Shown here in pieces: positions 48,048-57,869 of a stretch of DNA of 64,000 nucleotides. The stretch is taken from contig NZ_CP014007.2 of assembly GCF_001658025.2 (NCBI RefSeq), positions 1,550,001 to 1,614,000 on the forward strand, in the 5' to 3' direction. The position numbers and the translations under genes are program-made. Origin of the DNA: Kosakonia oryzae (GTDB taxonomy: Bacteria; Pseudomonadota; Gammaproteobacteria; Enterobacterales; Enterobacteriaceae). Below the pieces are notes generated by a model. That model saw only the letters and a list, made by a program, of their open reading frames with translations. It searched no databases and was not told the origin of the DNA. Within the stretch, counting starts at the first letter, position 1. The number at the start of each line of letters is the position of its first letter.

Positions 48048-50687
48048 ATGGAAAACTCAGCCGTCCTGTTACGTCGCCTTAATCCTTATTGCGCCCGTGC
48101 GCTGGAAGGGGCTGCATCCCTGTGCCAGACCCGAGCCCATGCAGAAATTCTGCCGGAGCACTGGCTGCTGAAACTGCTGGAGCAGGGCGAAGGCGACCTC
48201 ACGGTGCTGGCCCGACGTTATGAGTGGGATATGGACGGTATGTGGCAAGCGCTACTGTGCTGGCTGGATGCGCTTCCGCGCTCGGTGCGTAGCCGCCCGC
48301 AGTTGGCAGACTCCCTCAACATACTGCTGAAGCAGGCATGGATGGCCGCGTCATTACAAGGCGAAGAACAGATTCGCGGCCTGCACCTGCTAACCGCGCT
48401 GGCCGAAAGCCCGAAATTGATTAACTGTGATGGCTTGTGGCCGCTGCTGACGTTGGGCCAGAACCAACTGGAGCGCCTGCACCCGTTGCTGGATGCGCAG
48501 TCTGACGAACGCCCGGAAGTACAACAGCACGCCGGGCTGGCCCAGAGCTACAGTGGCGATGCTGAAATAGTCGGCCGCCCGGTAAATGCCGAAGTGAAAG
48601 AGGGCGAACTGAGCCCGGCGTTGCAAAATGCGCTGGATAAATTCACCCTCGACGTCACCGCCAGAGCGAAAGAAGGTGAAATCGACCCGGTGTTTGGCCG
48701 CGATACGGAAATCCGCCAGATGGTGGACATTCTCTCCCGTCGTCGCAAGAACAACCCCATCCTGGTGGGCGAGCCGGGCGTGGGGAAAACTGCGCTGGTC
48801 GAAGGCCTCGCGCTGCGTATTGCCGAAGGCAATGTCCCGCAATCACTCAAAGCTGTTGCTCTGCGCACTCTCGACCTCGGCCTGTTGCAGGCTGGAGCTG
48901 GCGTGAAGGGCGAATTTGAACAGCGTCTGAAAAATGTTATCGACGCCGTGCAACAGTCGCCGGTGCCGATTCTGCTGTTTATCGATGAAGCGCACACCAT
49001 CATTGGCGCGGGCAACCAGGCGGGTGGTGCAGATGCGGCCAACCTGCTGAAACCTGCGCTGGCGCGTGGCGAGTTACGTACCATTGCTGCCACTACCTGG
49101 TCTGAATATAAACAATACTTCGAGCGCGACGCCGCTCTGGAGCGCCGCTTCCAGATGGTAAAAGTGGACGAGCCGGGCGATGACACCGCCTGCCTGATGC
49201 TGCGCGGCCTGAAATCTCGTTACGCCGAACACCATAACGTCCATATCACCGATGACGCGGTTCGCGCTGCCGTCACGCTTTCGCGACGTTATCTGACGGG
49301 GCGCCAACTACCGGACAAAGCTGTCGATTTGCTCGACACTGCCGCCGCCCGCGTACGCATGAGTCTTGATACCGTACCGGAACCGCTGACCCGCATCCGC
49401 GCGCAAATTACCTCCCTTGCCATGGAGAAGCAGGCGCTGCTGGAAGACATTGCCGTCGGTAATCAGACACATGGTGAACGCCTGGCGGCGATTGAGCAGG
49501 AAGAAGTGCGCCTGACTATGGAACTCGACGAACTGGAGACCCGGTACAGTCAGGAGCTCACGCTTACCGAACAACTGCTGGAGAGCCGCCAGGATATCAC
49601 CCGCCAGAGTGAGACTTACCAGCTGCAACAGGCACTGAACGGCATGCAGCACAGCAACCCGCTGCTCTCTGTGGATGTGGATGTACGCACCGTCGCCAAT
49701 GTGGTTGCCGACTGGACCGGTGTGCCGCTGTCCTCACTGATGAAAGACGAGCAGACCGAACTGCTAAGCCTGGAAAATGAAATCGGCAAACGTGTGGTCG
49801 GACAGGATGTCGCGCTTGAAGCCATCGCCCGGTGTCTGCGAGCGGCGAAAACCGGCCTCACTTCCGGGAACGGTCCGCAGGGCGTGTTCCTGCTGGTTGG
49901 CCCAAGCGGCGTGGGGAAAACCGAAACCGCACTGGCGCTGGCAGATGTGATGTTCGGCGGTGATAAAGCGTTGATTACCATCAACCTGTCGGAGTACCAG
50001 GAGCCGCACACCGTTTCCCAACTGAAAGGCTCACCTCCCGGCTACGTCGGTTACGGTCAGGGCGGTATTCTGACTGAAGCGGTGCGCAAGCGTCCGTACA
50101 GCGTGGTACTGCTTGATGAAGTAGAAAAAGCCCACCGCGATGTGATGAACCTGTTCTATCAGGTTTTCGACCGCGGGTTTATGCGCGACGGCGAAGGACG
50201 CGAAATTGACTTCCGCAACACCGTCATTCTGATGACCTCCAACCTCGGCAGCGACCACCTGATGCAACAACTGGATGCAAAACCGCAGGCAACGGAAGGC
50301 GATTTGCACGAACTGCTGCGTCCGATTTTGCGTGATCATTTCCAGCCTGCGCTGCTCGCCCGCTTCCAGACGGTGATTTACCGTCCGCTGTCGGAAGCAG
50401 CGATGCGCACTATTTTAGAAATGAAGCTGTTACAGGTCAGCAAGCGCTTACATCGACATTACGGACTGGTCACGCATATCGACGAGATTCTGTTTGACGC
50501 CCTGACTGCCGCCTGCCTGCTGCCGGATACTGGCGCTCGCAACATCGACAGCCTGCTCAACCAGCAAATTCTGCCGGTGCTGAGCCAGCAGTTGTTGGCT
50601 TATATGGCTGCAAAACAGAAGCCGACCACGCTGACGTTGGGGTGGAGTGACGAAGAGGGGGTTGCGCTGGTGTTTGGGGCTGAGTAA
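48048..50687 (+). CDS. clpV: Type VI AAA+ sheath-disassembly ATPase ClpV
   Basis: An 879-residue Hsp100/ClpB-type protein (TssH). The N-domain (about 1-160) binds contracted TssC, the first AAA+ domain has Walker A 'GEPGVGKTAL' and Walker B 'LLFIDEAHTI', and a coiled middle domain precedes a second AAA+ domain with 'GPSGVGKTET' and 'VVLLDEVEKAH'. It disassembles contracted sheaths for reuse. The ribosome site is AGAGAGAG before ATG 48048. The sequence upstream holds the hcp terminator. Confidence 0.96.
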   Translation: MENSAVLLRRLNPYCARALEGAASLCQTRAHAEILPEHWLLKLLEQGEGDLTVLARRYEWDMDGMWQALLCWLDALPRSVRSRPQLADSLNILLKQAWMAASLQGEEQIRGLHLLTALAESPKLINCDGLWPLLTLGQNQLERLHPLLDAQSDERPEVQQHAGLAQSYSGDAEIVGRPVNAEVKEGELSPALQNALDKFTLDVTARAKEGEIDPVFGRDTEIRQMVDILSRRRKNNPILVGEPGVGKTALVEGLALRIAEGNVPQSLKAVALRTLDLGLLQAGAGVKGEFEQRLKNVIDAVQQSPVPILLFIDEAHTIIGAGNQAGGADAANLLKPALARGELRTIAATTWSEYKQYFERDAALERRFQMVKVDEPGDDTACLMLRGLKSRYAEHHNVHITDDAVRAAVTLSRRYLTGRQLPDKAVDLLDTAAARVRMSLDTVPEPLTRIRAQITSLAMEKQALLEDIAVGNQTHGERLAAIEQEEVRLTMELDELETRYSQELTLTEQLLESRQDITRQSETYQLQQALNGMQHSNPLLSVDVDVRTVANVVADWTGVPLSSLMKDEQTELLSLENEIGKRVVGQDVALEAIARCLRAAKTGLTSGNGPQGVFLLVGPSGVGKTETALALADVMFGGDKALITINLSEYQEPHTVSQLKGSPPGYVGYGQGGILTEAVRKRPYSVVLLDEVEKAHRDVMNLFYQVFDRGFMRDGEGREIDFRNTVILMTSNLGSDHLMQQLDAKPQATEGDLHELLRPILRDHFQPALLARFQTVIYRPLSEAAMRTILEMKLLQVSKRLHRHYGLVTHIDEILFDALTAACLLPDTGARNIDSLLNQQILPVLSQQLLAYMAAKQKPTTLTLGWSDEEGVALVFGAE

Positions 50688-50738
50688 GCAGTAAACAAAC
50701 TACGGAATTAAATCAATATCTAAAAAGGGAAATAAAAA

Positions 50739-51554
50739 ATGTTCAAAAAGATGGCCTTATTAAGCGTAATCGTAGCGTTTTCTGGTGCGGCAAATGCCGG
50801 ATTATTTGATTCAAACAATTTTAAGTGTGGCAGAGATGATGCAGTAAAAGCGCTTGCTGATTATATAAAAAATGATGCGTCGGGTATGTTGCAAAGTGAC
50901 TTCCTTGTAAAGTCCAGGTTTAATTACGATAAACCAGTTTCAGTTTATGAGAATATGCTGAATAGCATGGAAGTCATCGTTGCGAATATATCAACTTCCA
51001 GTGAAGGAAGCTATGGTCTGGATTGTAGCGCTACTGTTTCAATTAAAATCCCGCAAGATACGCTGGATGTGATAAGTAAGGTTCCAGATTATTTGCGCTA
51101 TGTTACTGGCGGGTATGGAAAGGTAAACAACAGCGGCGTAACCTGGAACGGTGTTACCTATAATGCCAAACTAGCTGATAATAATAAGGATGTTTTATTT
51201 AGCAACTTCAGCAGGATTGATGCTTCTGCTGCTTTGTTCAACATGAGCGTACTGGCTGTAAATAAAGACCAGATTATTAGTACTCTTTCGCAGAACTCGT
51301 TGAATTCCGCAAGGTCCACTTATGTAAGCGCAGATCGTGAGCTGAATGCAGTATGGAAGGAATTACCCGACTCAGCACGAAATTCAATGAAGAAAGAGCA
51401 GATTGCATGGGTTAATAATAAAGTGGCGAAATGTGGAAAACTTCCAGATGGTAAATCAGAGACGATTAATGCGCAGCAGCAGATTACTATTTACCAGTGC
51501 CAGACAAAAATGACGCACGAAAGAATTTCCTATTTAACGGGCAATAATTCCTGA
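50739..51554 (+). CDS. Secreted protein with C-terminal LprI-like (lysozyme-inhibitor-type) domain
   Basis: A 271-residue periplasmic protein with a Sec signal (about residues 1-20, ending ...GAANA). The middle is unassigned. The last 70 or so residues, 'DRELNAVWKELPDSARNSMKKEQIAWVNNKVAKCG', followed by a second Cys near 'IYQCQTKMTHERI', match the LprI-type domain found in lysozyme inhibitors and many unknown periplasmic proteins. It is visibly AT-rich (22 of 60 bases are G/C at 50821-50880) compared with clpV and vgrG around it. It lies between clpV and vgrG, where cargo genes are placed. A self-protection role against the muramidase effector is inferred. Confidence 0.75.
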   Translation: MFKKMALLSVIVAFSGAANAGLFDSNNFKCGRDDAVKALADYIKNDASGMLQSDFLVKSRFNYDKPVSVYENMLNSMEVIVANISTSSEGSYGLDCSATVSIKIPQDTLDVISKVPDYLRYVTGGYGKVNNSGVTWNGVTYNAKLADNNKDVLFSNFSRIDASAALFNMSVLAVNKDQIISTLSQNSLNSARSTYVSADRELNAVWKELPDSARNSMKKEQIAWVNNKVAKCGKLPDGKSETINAQQQITIYQCQTKMTHERISYLTGNNS

Positions 51555-51625
51555 CTATCTACATTTCGTTATTTATCTAAATAGAGGTTGATTACAGAGA
51601 AAGTGCGGGAGAGAGGAATAAAAGG

Positions 51626-53983
51626 ATGAGTGATTTCGTGATTACCCTTGCGAAGGAAGAAATCGACGAACTTCGGGGAATGTCCCGCTACAGGCTGGAC
51701 GTTCACGAGTGCCCGCACTTTCTGGATGTTTTCAATTTTCAGGCGGAAGAAAAACTCAGCGAACCGTGGCACTACACCGTCAAAGTGACCTGTACCGAAA
51801 GCGATATTGCCAGTGACAGTATGTTGCTTAAACCGGCGTCGTTCACGCTCCAGGTTCCGTTATATAACGGTATACCCACCACACCAGTACGTACCATTTA
51901 TGGCGTGGTTCAGACATTCCAGCGCCTCTCGACTTCAGCAGATGAAACCTGGTACATGCTGAAGATTGTGCCGCGCATCGCGCTGCTGCAACACACAAAG
52001 CGCAGCGAGATTTACCTCAATCAGTCCATTGTTGAAGTGGTGGAGAAGATCCTGCGCTCTCATGGGCTGGAAGGCGCTGATTTTGAATTCCGTCTGTCGC
52101 AGAGTTATCCGGCACGCGAACTGATCACCCAGTGGCGCGAAACCGATCTGGAATTCGTGCAGCGCCTTCTTGCCGAAGTCGGCATCTTCTGGCGCTTTGA
52201 AATGGATAGTCGCCTCGAAAAGGATGTGGTGATTTTCCAGGACAGCCAGGAGCACTATCAGTTTGGCGTGACTCTGCCTCTGATTCAGCCGTCACGCACC
52301 AGCGATAACGGGCAGCTCAGCGTTTGGGATATTAAAACCTGCTATCAGGTGGTGTCAGAAAGCGTAACCAACCGCGATTACAACTACCGCGAGGCGCTGA
52401 CGCCACAGGACAGTTCTGTCTCTGTCAGCACTGCCGATGGCATCACCACGGGTGAGGTGTACCACTACGCAGAACCGTTTCTGAGCGCAGGGGATACCGA
52501 AACCCCGGAGAGTGGGGCGTATTATGCCCGCTTGCGCCATGAACGTATTCTGAATATGCAGCAGACGGTCATTGGTAAAACAACCAGCCCGGTGCTGGCA
52601 CCGGGCGAGGTGCTTGAGCCGCAGGGTTCGCTCCCTGCCAGCCTGAAAAACGGTATCGTCATTACAGGTGTGCAAAGTAGTGGTTCGCGTAAGCAAAGCT
52701 TTAAGATGACCTTTACCGGGATCCCTTATAGCGAAGCCGTGTGCTATCGCCCACCGTTACATCATCGCCCGGTGATTGCCGGTACACTACCTGCACGGGT
52801 GGAAAGCACCGAGAAAGGCGATACCTATGCCTGGCTGGACAATCAGGGTCGCTACCGCACGAAGCTGGATTTCGACCGTAGCGACAGCGAGCAGGGTTAT
52901 GCCTATCTGTGGCTGCGTATGGCGAAGCCGTATGCCGGAGATAATTACGGCTTCCATGCGCCACTGCTCGACGGTACTGAAGTCTCAGTGATGTTCGATG
53001 CTGGAGACCCTGACCGTCCGTACATCGCCTATGCCCAACACGATTCTGAACACCCGGATCACGTCACTGACGATAATCACACGCGCAACGTCCTGCGTAC
53101 CCCGGCGAACAACAAACTCCGCCTGGAAGATAAGCGGCAGGAAGAGCACATCAAGCTCGCGACGGAGTTTGGCAAGACCCAACTCAACATTGGCCATCTT
53201 GTTGATTTCCAGCGCGAAAAGCGCGGTACGGGTTTTGAACTGCGCACCGATGAGTTTGGAGCCATGCGTGCTGCCCGTGGGGTTTACCTGACAGCAGATG
53301 CTCAGGCTAAAGGCCAGGGGCAAGTGCTGGAGATGAATCCAGCGGTCAGGCTGATAACTCAGGCCAACAGCGAGATGCTGGCGCTGAACGGTGCTGCCGA
53401 ACAGGCGAAAGCCCTGACCTGCGATATTCAGACACAAAACAACCTGATCCAGAACCGCCTGAAAGATCTGCAGGCCGCCGTGGTGCTGGCTTCAGCCCCT
53501 CAGGGAGTTGCCCTTACCTCCGGGGAACATCTGCAACTGACCAGCACGAAAAACACCATGGTAACCGCAGGCCAGCATGTTGATATCGGGGCAATGAAGA
53601 GTGTCACGGTGAGTGCAGAACAATCGCTGGGGCTGTTTGCCCATAAAGGCGGGGCGAAGGTCATTGCCAATCAGGGAAGCATAGAAGTACGCGCCCAGCA
53701 CAGCACGCTTGAGATGAGCTCCGACCAGCAGTTCACGATCACCAGCAGTAAAGATGAAATCACCATCAGCACCCCGAAAACCCTGACCCTGAACGGCGGT
53801 GGTTCCTACCTGAAGCTGAGTGAAAGCGGGATTGAGCACGGGACGAACGGGGACTTTATTACCAAAGCTTCGCGCTATCAGGTCCCGATGACGGGTGCAA
53901 ATATGCAGTGCGAACCGCCCGTTTTCGATAAATCCACTCTTGAACTTGTGCCACCTGAGTCAGACGGCATTATGTCACGCTAA
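51626..53983 (+). CDS. vgrG: Type VI spike protein VgrG
   Basis: A 785-residue spike protein (TssI). It has an N-terminal gp27/gp44-like region (about residues 1-400), a gp5-type OB fold ('ARVESTEKGDTYAWLDNQGRYRTKLDFDR'), then gp5 beta-helix needle and a DUF2345-type repeat region (about 590-740). No C-terminal enzymatic domain follows. It carries cargo via PAAR or effector adaptors. The gene immediately downstream is the effector. The ribosome site is AAAGGATG before the ATG at 51626, AAAGG being very close. Confidence 0.95.
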   Translation: MSDFVITLAKEEIDELRGMSRYRLDVHECPHFLDVFNFQAEEKLSEPWHYTVKVTCTESDIASDSMLLKPASFTLQVPLYNGIPTTPVRTIYGVVQTFQRLSTSADETWYMLKIVPRIALLQHTKRSEIYLNQSIVEVVEKILRSHGLEGADFEFRLSQSYPARELITQWRETDLEFVQRLLAEVGIFWRFEMDSRLEKDVVIFQDSQEHYQFGVTLPLIQPSRTSDNGQLSVWDIKTCYQVVSESVTNRDYNYREALTPQDSSVSVSTADGITTGEVYHYAEPFLSAGDTETPESGAYYARLRHERILNMQQTVIGKTTSPVLAPGEVLEPQGSLPASLKNGIVITGVQSSGSRKQSFKMTFTGIPYSEAVCYRPPLHHRPVIAGTLPARVESTEKGDTYAWLDNQGRYRTKLDFDRSDSEQGYAYLWLRMAKPYAGDNYGFHAPLLDGTEVSVMFDAGDPDRPYIAYAQHDSEHPDHVTDDNHTRNVLRTPANNKLRLEDKRQEEHIKLATEFGKTQLNIGHLVDFQREKRGTGFELRTDEFGAMRAARGVYLTADAQAKGQGQVLEMNPAVRLITQANSEMLALNGAAEQAKALTCDIQTQNNLIQNRLKDLQAAVVLASAPQGVALTSGEHLQLTSTKNTMVTAGQHVDIGAMKSVTVSAEQSLGLFAHKGGAKVIANQGSIEVRAQHSTLEMSSDQQFTITSSKDEITISTPKTLTLNGGGSYLKLSESGIEHGTNGDFITKASRYQVPMTGANMQCEPPVFDKSTLELVPPESDGIMSR

Positions 53984-53994
53984 GGACTGCCCGA

Positions 53995-56406
53995 ATGAAA
54001 ACATGTTTTCCTGCCCGAAAGAAAAACGGAGAAAACTACGCCACGCTGGATGAAATGATGGGCCTTATCGGGCGAGAGCCTCATGGATCATGGCTCGCCG
54101 GTACAAATCGTATGTGGCATGGCGGTATTCACCTTACGGAAATTTCCGCGCCAGGCTCAGCCCTGAAACCTGGCACGATGGATTCAGTTGTTCCGGTTCA
54201 ATGTATGGCTGACGGGGAAGTAGTGGCCTGGCGACTGAATCAGGACTATAAAACAGACATCTACAACAGACAAACATTGCAATACTCGACGACATTTGTA
54301 CTCGTGAAATCAATCTGCAAGCCAGACCCTGAAAAAGAAAATACCTGGTTTGAGTTTTACTCACTATATATGGGGCTGGCTCCGCTCTCGGCATTTCAGA
54401 AATGCAGATGTCTGAAAGCGAAAAGTACAGTAACGAAGCGCAAGTCTGGAGGGTATGAGAGTGGACAAAATGCAGATACTCCGGCACTTGCCCCTGGTAA
54501 GGATGGGAAGCTGGTAAAAGGGAGCCGGGTTCTTATTCTTAAAGAAGCAACCTTTTTAAATCAGTCAGTAGCACAACCGTTTGGGCTGGCGCAGCAACTT
54601 GATAAAGACGGGAATGTAAGCGGAAAATTATTTTGGGTGACTCTTTTGCCTGAATATATGGCTGAAGATGGCGAACAGTATGCACACTTGCCTGTCTGGA
54701 TGCGGAGAGCGGTAGCTAAGGGAATCTTCGATGCAGTTGCAAAACCGGAGGCAACACTGAACATCAGTGCCGGGGATGCGATCGGCTTTTTGGGTAACGA
54801 TATTGTACCGGCGGGGATGGGGCAGGTCAGTCGCAGTACCTATGCACATATCGAAATGCTCAGTGCAGATAGCCGTATGCCGGCATTTCTGAATAATCCC
54901 GGAGAGATAACGGCCGGGCGTAAATATATCCGTATCAAGCCAGAGGGCCTGCTGTATACGAATACAGACGATACCTTTACACAGACATCGGCTAAGGTCG
55001 GGAAAGATATCCATAGCATTCTCCCGGCAGATACGTGTAATTCGAAAGAGAGTGGCGGGAAGAAATATTATCAGATTAGTGACCAGAGCTGGCTGAGCCA
55101 GAATGACATAGAAGAAATCACTCAATATGATTTAAATAAGCTTGGTTTTTCTGCTTTTTCCCAGGAATCCACACCAGATATGTCGAAGTCGTTGAACGAA
55201 CAGTGGGTTCAATCCACTTTTGAGACTTTCTCAAGGCGGGTGGGTCCTGAGCGTGGTATTCAACAACAGCAGATGGCTGACTTTTACAAAGCCATGGCAG
55301 ATAAACTAGACAATGATAAAGACGGAGAGTTGTCCGGACAGGAGCTGTATAACGCAGTTCACCACCCCGAAATGGGGATCCGCGATATCGCTGCCCGTTT
55401 GATAGTGAAACATGAAAGCGAGTGGTTTGGAGGCAGTAGCGCTCCAAAATGGGAAAAGTTTTTTGAGACCTACGATCCGCTTCGGATAGGATTCACGAAG
55501 AAATGGCTGGATGATATGGAGTGGATGAGCCAGGTAGAACCCTTTACATCGGGTAAAGCGGTCTGGCATATGCATCCGGTGATGTTTTTGAATACTTTAA
55601 ATGGAAGTTCGTGTGCTTGCGATCGGGACATAACTTTAGAAGAGCTTCAGAAATTCATTGTTGGAGTAGGTGCTGATACTTTAAGCTCTTATCTCACCGA
55701 AATGAACAACGGGTTTAAAAAATTTGGAATTACAACATGTAGAGAAAAGGCTCATTTTTTAGCACAAGTGCTGCATGAAAGTGGAAATTTCAGATTCACT
55801 AAAGAAATACATGGAGAGCGAGCATCATATCAACCATGGTATGGTAGAGGTTTAATTCAAATAACATTGCGCGCAAACTATGAAAAGTATGGTGAGTATA
55901 TTGGTGAAGATGTAACGTCAGGAGATAGTGCCAGAGATAAGCTAACCAGACTTCCTCACAGTGTTTTGTCTGCATTTTGGTATTATGATGTGAGTAGAAA
56001 GTTGAGTGAGTTCGCTAAAAATGATGATTTTAATAAGGTTACTGCTGTAATTAACGGTGGATTTAATGGTTATAACGATAGGCTGTCAATTTTTAGCTCA
56101 GCAGTTAAAAGTTTAGGTGGTGAGCATTTAAATAAACAATGTGACAATGGCGTATTCTCATTTGAGACGAGTTCCATTTATCAAAGTAAAGTATATTCAT
56201 TAGCCTGGGGCCTCTGGCACGATCCTTCTGGTCATAGAAGTGGAACAGACAAAAATGCTGAAGAGGCTCTTAAAGGCTATAAAAGAGCAAAAGAATTGTT
56301 GGCCTCGTCACCTTTTCCAACAAGCACTCCACATAAGAAAATATATGGTATTGAATATGTAAATGTGCTCGAGTATATCAATCAAAGAATAGGGATGTTG
56401 CAATGA
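53995..56406 (+). CDS. Type VI effector: multidomain peptidoglycan hydrolase with GH19-type C-terminus
   Basis: An 803-residue protein starting 11 bases after vgrG. Residues about 1-330 contain a beta-rich, M23-like region ('WHGGIHLTEISAPG', later 'VVPVQCMADGEVVAW') and an SH3-like part. An EF-hand-like loop 'DNDKDGELSGQEL' lies at about 437-449. The C-terminal third (about 540-700) is GH19-like: 'EKAHFLAQVLHESGNF' holds a likely catalytic Glu near residue 590, and 'PWYGRGLIQIT' follows. GH19 T6SS effectors cleave peptidoglycan. The GC content falls from about residue 530 on (22 of 60 bases at 55801-55860 against 35 of 60 in vgrG at 52801-52860). No signal peptide is seen, so periplasmic entry depends on the T6SS. 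Confidence 0.82.
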   Translation: MKTCFPARKKNGENYATLDEMMGLIGREPHGSWLAGTNRMWHGGIHLTEISAPGSALKPGTMDSVVPVQCMADGEVVAWRLNQDYKTDIYNRQTLQYSTTFVLVKSICKPDPEKENTWFEFYSLYMGLAPLSAFQKCRCLKAKSTVTKRKSGGYESGQNADTPALAPGKDGKLVKGSRVLILKEATFLNQSVAQPFGLAQQLDKDGNVSGKLFWVTLLPEYMAEDGEQYAHLPVWMRRAVAKGIFDAVAKPEATLNISAGDAIGFLGNDIVPAGMGQVSRSTYAHIEMLSADSRMPAFLNNPGEITAGRKYIRIKPEGLLYTNTDDTFTQTSAKVGKDIHSILPADTCNSKESGGKKYYQISDQSWLSQNDIEEITQYDLNKLGFSAFSQESTPDMSKSLNEQWVQSTFETFSRRVGPERGIQQQQMADFYKAMADKLDNDKDGELSGQELYNAVHHPEMGIRDIAARLIVKHESEWFGGSSAPKWEKFFETYDPLRIGFTKKWLDDMEWMSQVEPFTSGKAVWHMHPVMFLNTLNGSSCACDRDITLEELQKFIVGVGADTLSSYLTEMNNGFKKFGITTCREKAHFLAQVLHESGNFRFTKEIHGERASYQPWYGRGLIQITLRANYEKYGEYIGEDVTSGDSARDKLTRLPHSVLSAFWYYDVSRKLSEFAKNDDFNKVTAVINGGFNGYNDRLSIFSSAVKSLGGEHLNKQCDNGVFSFETSSIYQSKVYSLAWGLWHDPSGHRSGTDKNAEEALKGYKRAKELLASSPFPTSTPHKKIYGIEYVNVLEYINQRIGMLQ

Positions 56407-56810
56407 AATTATTAGCCTTAGGATTGGTTCTGGCTACCGCTTCCTGTGCTGTTTTTGCTGAGGGGGGGCAGTCTGTTGGATGTTTTACATCAGGTAAAAC
56501 TAATGTGAAGTTTGTGCAGATTGATCAAGATGGGATTAGCTTAGGTTACGTTAAATATCAGAAATCAAAAGTAGCCATACCATTGATTTATGTAAGTAGC
56601 ACTACCGAGAAAAATGAAGAAGGCGGCCCTGATCAGTTCACTATAAAATGGGCTGAGTTTATAAATGGTAAAATTAATGGTTATTATACCGTAATGTCGC
56701 AAGGTGCTCGGTTCTATCAATTTGAGTATAAATCCAGAACCAATGCGATTACTCGTTTTGAAGATAACACCAATGCATACAATAGTGATGGCACAGATTG
56801 TCATTGGTAG
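56403..56810 (+). CDS. Periplasmic immunity protein candidate
   Basis: A 135-residue protein with a signal peptide (about residues 1-19, MKLLALGLVLATASCAVFA). The mature part is beta-rich, with two Cys ('VGCFTSGKTNVKF' and the final 'DGTDCHW') that could form a disulfide. The Cys at 15 lies inside the signal and could also be a lipobox. The ATG overlaps the effector stop (ATGA), the classic effector-immunity arrangement. It is AT-rich like the effector tip. No homologue family is recognised. The assignment as immunity rests on location, size and periplasmic targeting. Confidence 0.72.
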   Translation: MKLLALGLVLATASCAVFAEGGQSVGCFTSGKTNVKFVQIDQDGISLGYVKYQKSKVAIPLIYVSSTTEKNEEGGPDQFTIKWAEFINGKINGYYTVMSQGARFYQFEYKSRTNAITRFEDNTNAYNSDGTDCHW

Positions 56811-56980
56811 TTATTTTTTGTAGGAAGTAATCCGATTAATCAGCATCGAAAAGTTTGTTGCTAAAACCAGTCGTGACGATTGTGAAGAGGAATAAATATG
56901 CGTTTCGGCACATATTCATAGACGCAACAGGGCGAAGAACTTATAGATGGGCAGAGGGTAAGTGTTACCTGGAATATTGC
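56811..56980. pseudogene. Remnant sequence left of the insertion element
   Basis: After GAAGAGGAA a short frame begins at ATG 56898 and reads 'MRFGTYS', then a stop, then in the same frame 'TQQGEELIDGQRVSVTWNIAD' up to the insertion element edge at 56981. It looks like a decayed start of a gene with an in-frame stop, or of an orphan fragment. The identity is unknown. Confidence 0.35.
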
Positions 56981-57009
56981 TGACCTTCCCCCAGCATTAA
57001 ACATAATAA

Positions 57010-57869
57010 TCAGTTAGTGATGTCGGTTTGTTTATCTTCGTTTTTTCCATTTCGCCAGCCTGCTGCAAACTCCGCTGGCGTCAGATAATTCAGTAAGGAA
57101 TGAGGCCGACACTCGTTATAGTCCTGCCGTCAGTCATTAATGATGTTTCTGGCGTGAACAATATCGCTGAATCAGTGCTCATTCAGACACTCATCTCGAA
57201 ATCGACCATTAAAGCTTTCGATAAACCCGTTCTGTGCCGGCTTGCCCGGTTGAATAAGCCGAAGTTCAACGCCATGTTCAAAGGCCCACTGGTCCAGTGC
57301 CCGGCAGGTAAACTCTGGTCCCTGATCTGTTCTGATCGTTGCCGGATAGCCACGAAATAACGCAATGCTGTCCAGAATACATGTGACCTGAATGCCGACA
57401 GACCGAAGGCAGCAGTGACTGTCAGGCATTCCTTCGTGAAATCATCGACGCAGGTCAGGTACTTGATCCTGCGTCCGGTAGCCAGTGCGTCCATGACGAA
57501 ATCCATCGACCACGTCAGGTTAGGAGCAGCAGGAAGGAGCAATGGAAGACGTTCTGTTGCCAGGCCTTTACGACGTCGTCTGCGCTAAACACCCAGGCCG
57601 CTGAGATGATAAAGTCGGTACACGCGCTTGTGATTAACACGCAGGCTCTCTCGTCGCAGTAGGGGCCATATACGACGGTAACCAAAACGCCGACGCTCAA
57701 GCGCCAGCTGAGTGATGCGCCCGGATAAATACGTATCAACCTCCGGACGCTTCGCCTGATGGTGGCACGTCGACAGGGACAAACCAGCCAGCCTGCAGGC
57801 TCGATGTTGCGACAGACCCGTCGTTTTACACATCACTACAATAGCTTCCCGCTTGTGGTCTGTCGTCAG
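57010..57869 (-). pseudogene. IS3-family transposase OrfB, inactivated
   Basis: The integrase-core transposase. It can be read as 'TGLSQHRACRLAGLSLSTC', then 'RRFGYRRIWPLLRR', 'LTWSMDFVMDAL' (first catalytic Asp), 'IRTDQGPEF' (second Asp) and '[19 protein letters not shown]' (Glu). It is broken by a TAG at 57585-57587, a one-base deletion frameshift near 57400, and TGA codons in place of Trp at 57172-57174 and 57130-57132. The C-terminus runs to a stop at 57010. Translation normally needs programmed frameshifting from orfA. Confidence 0.9.
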
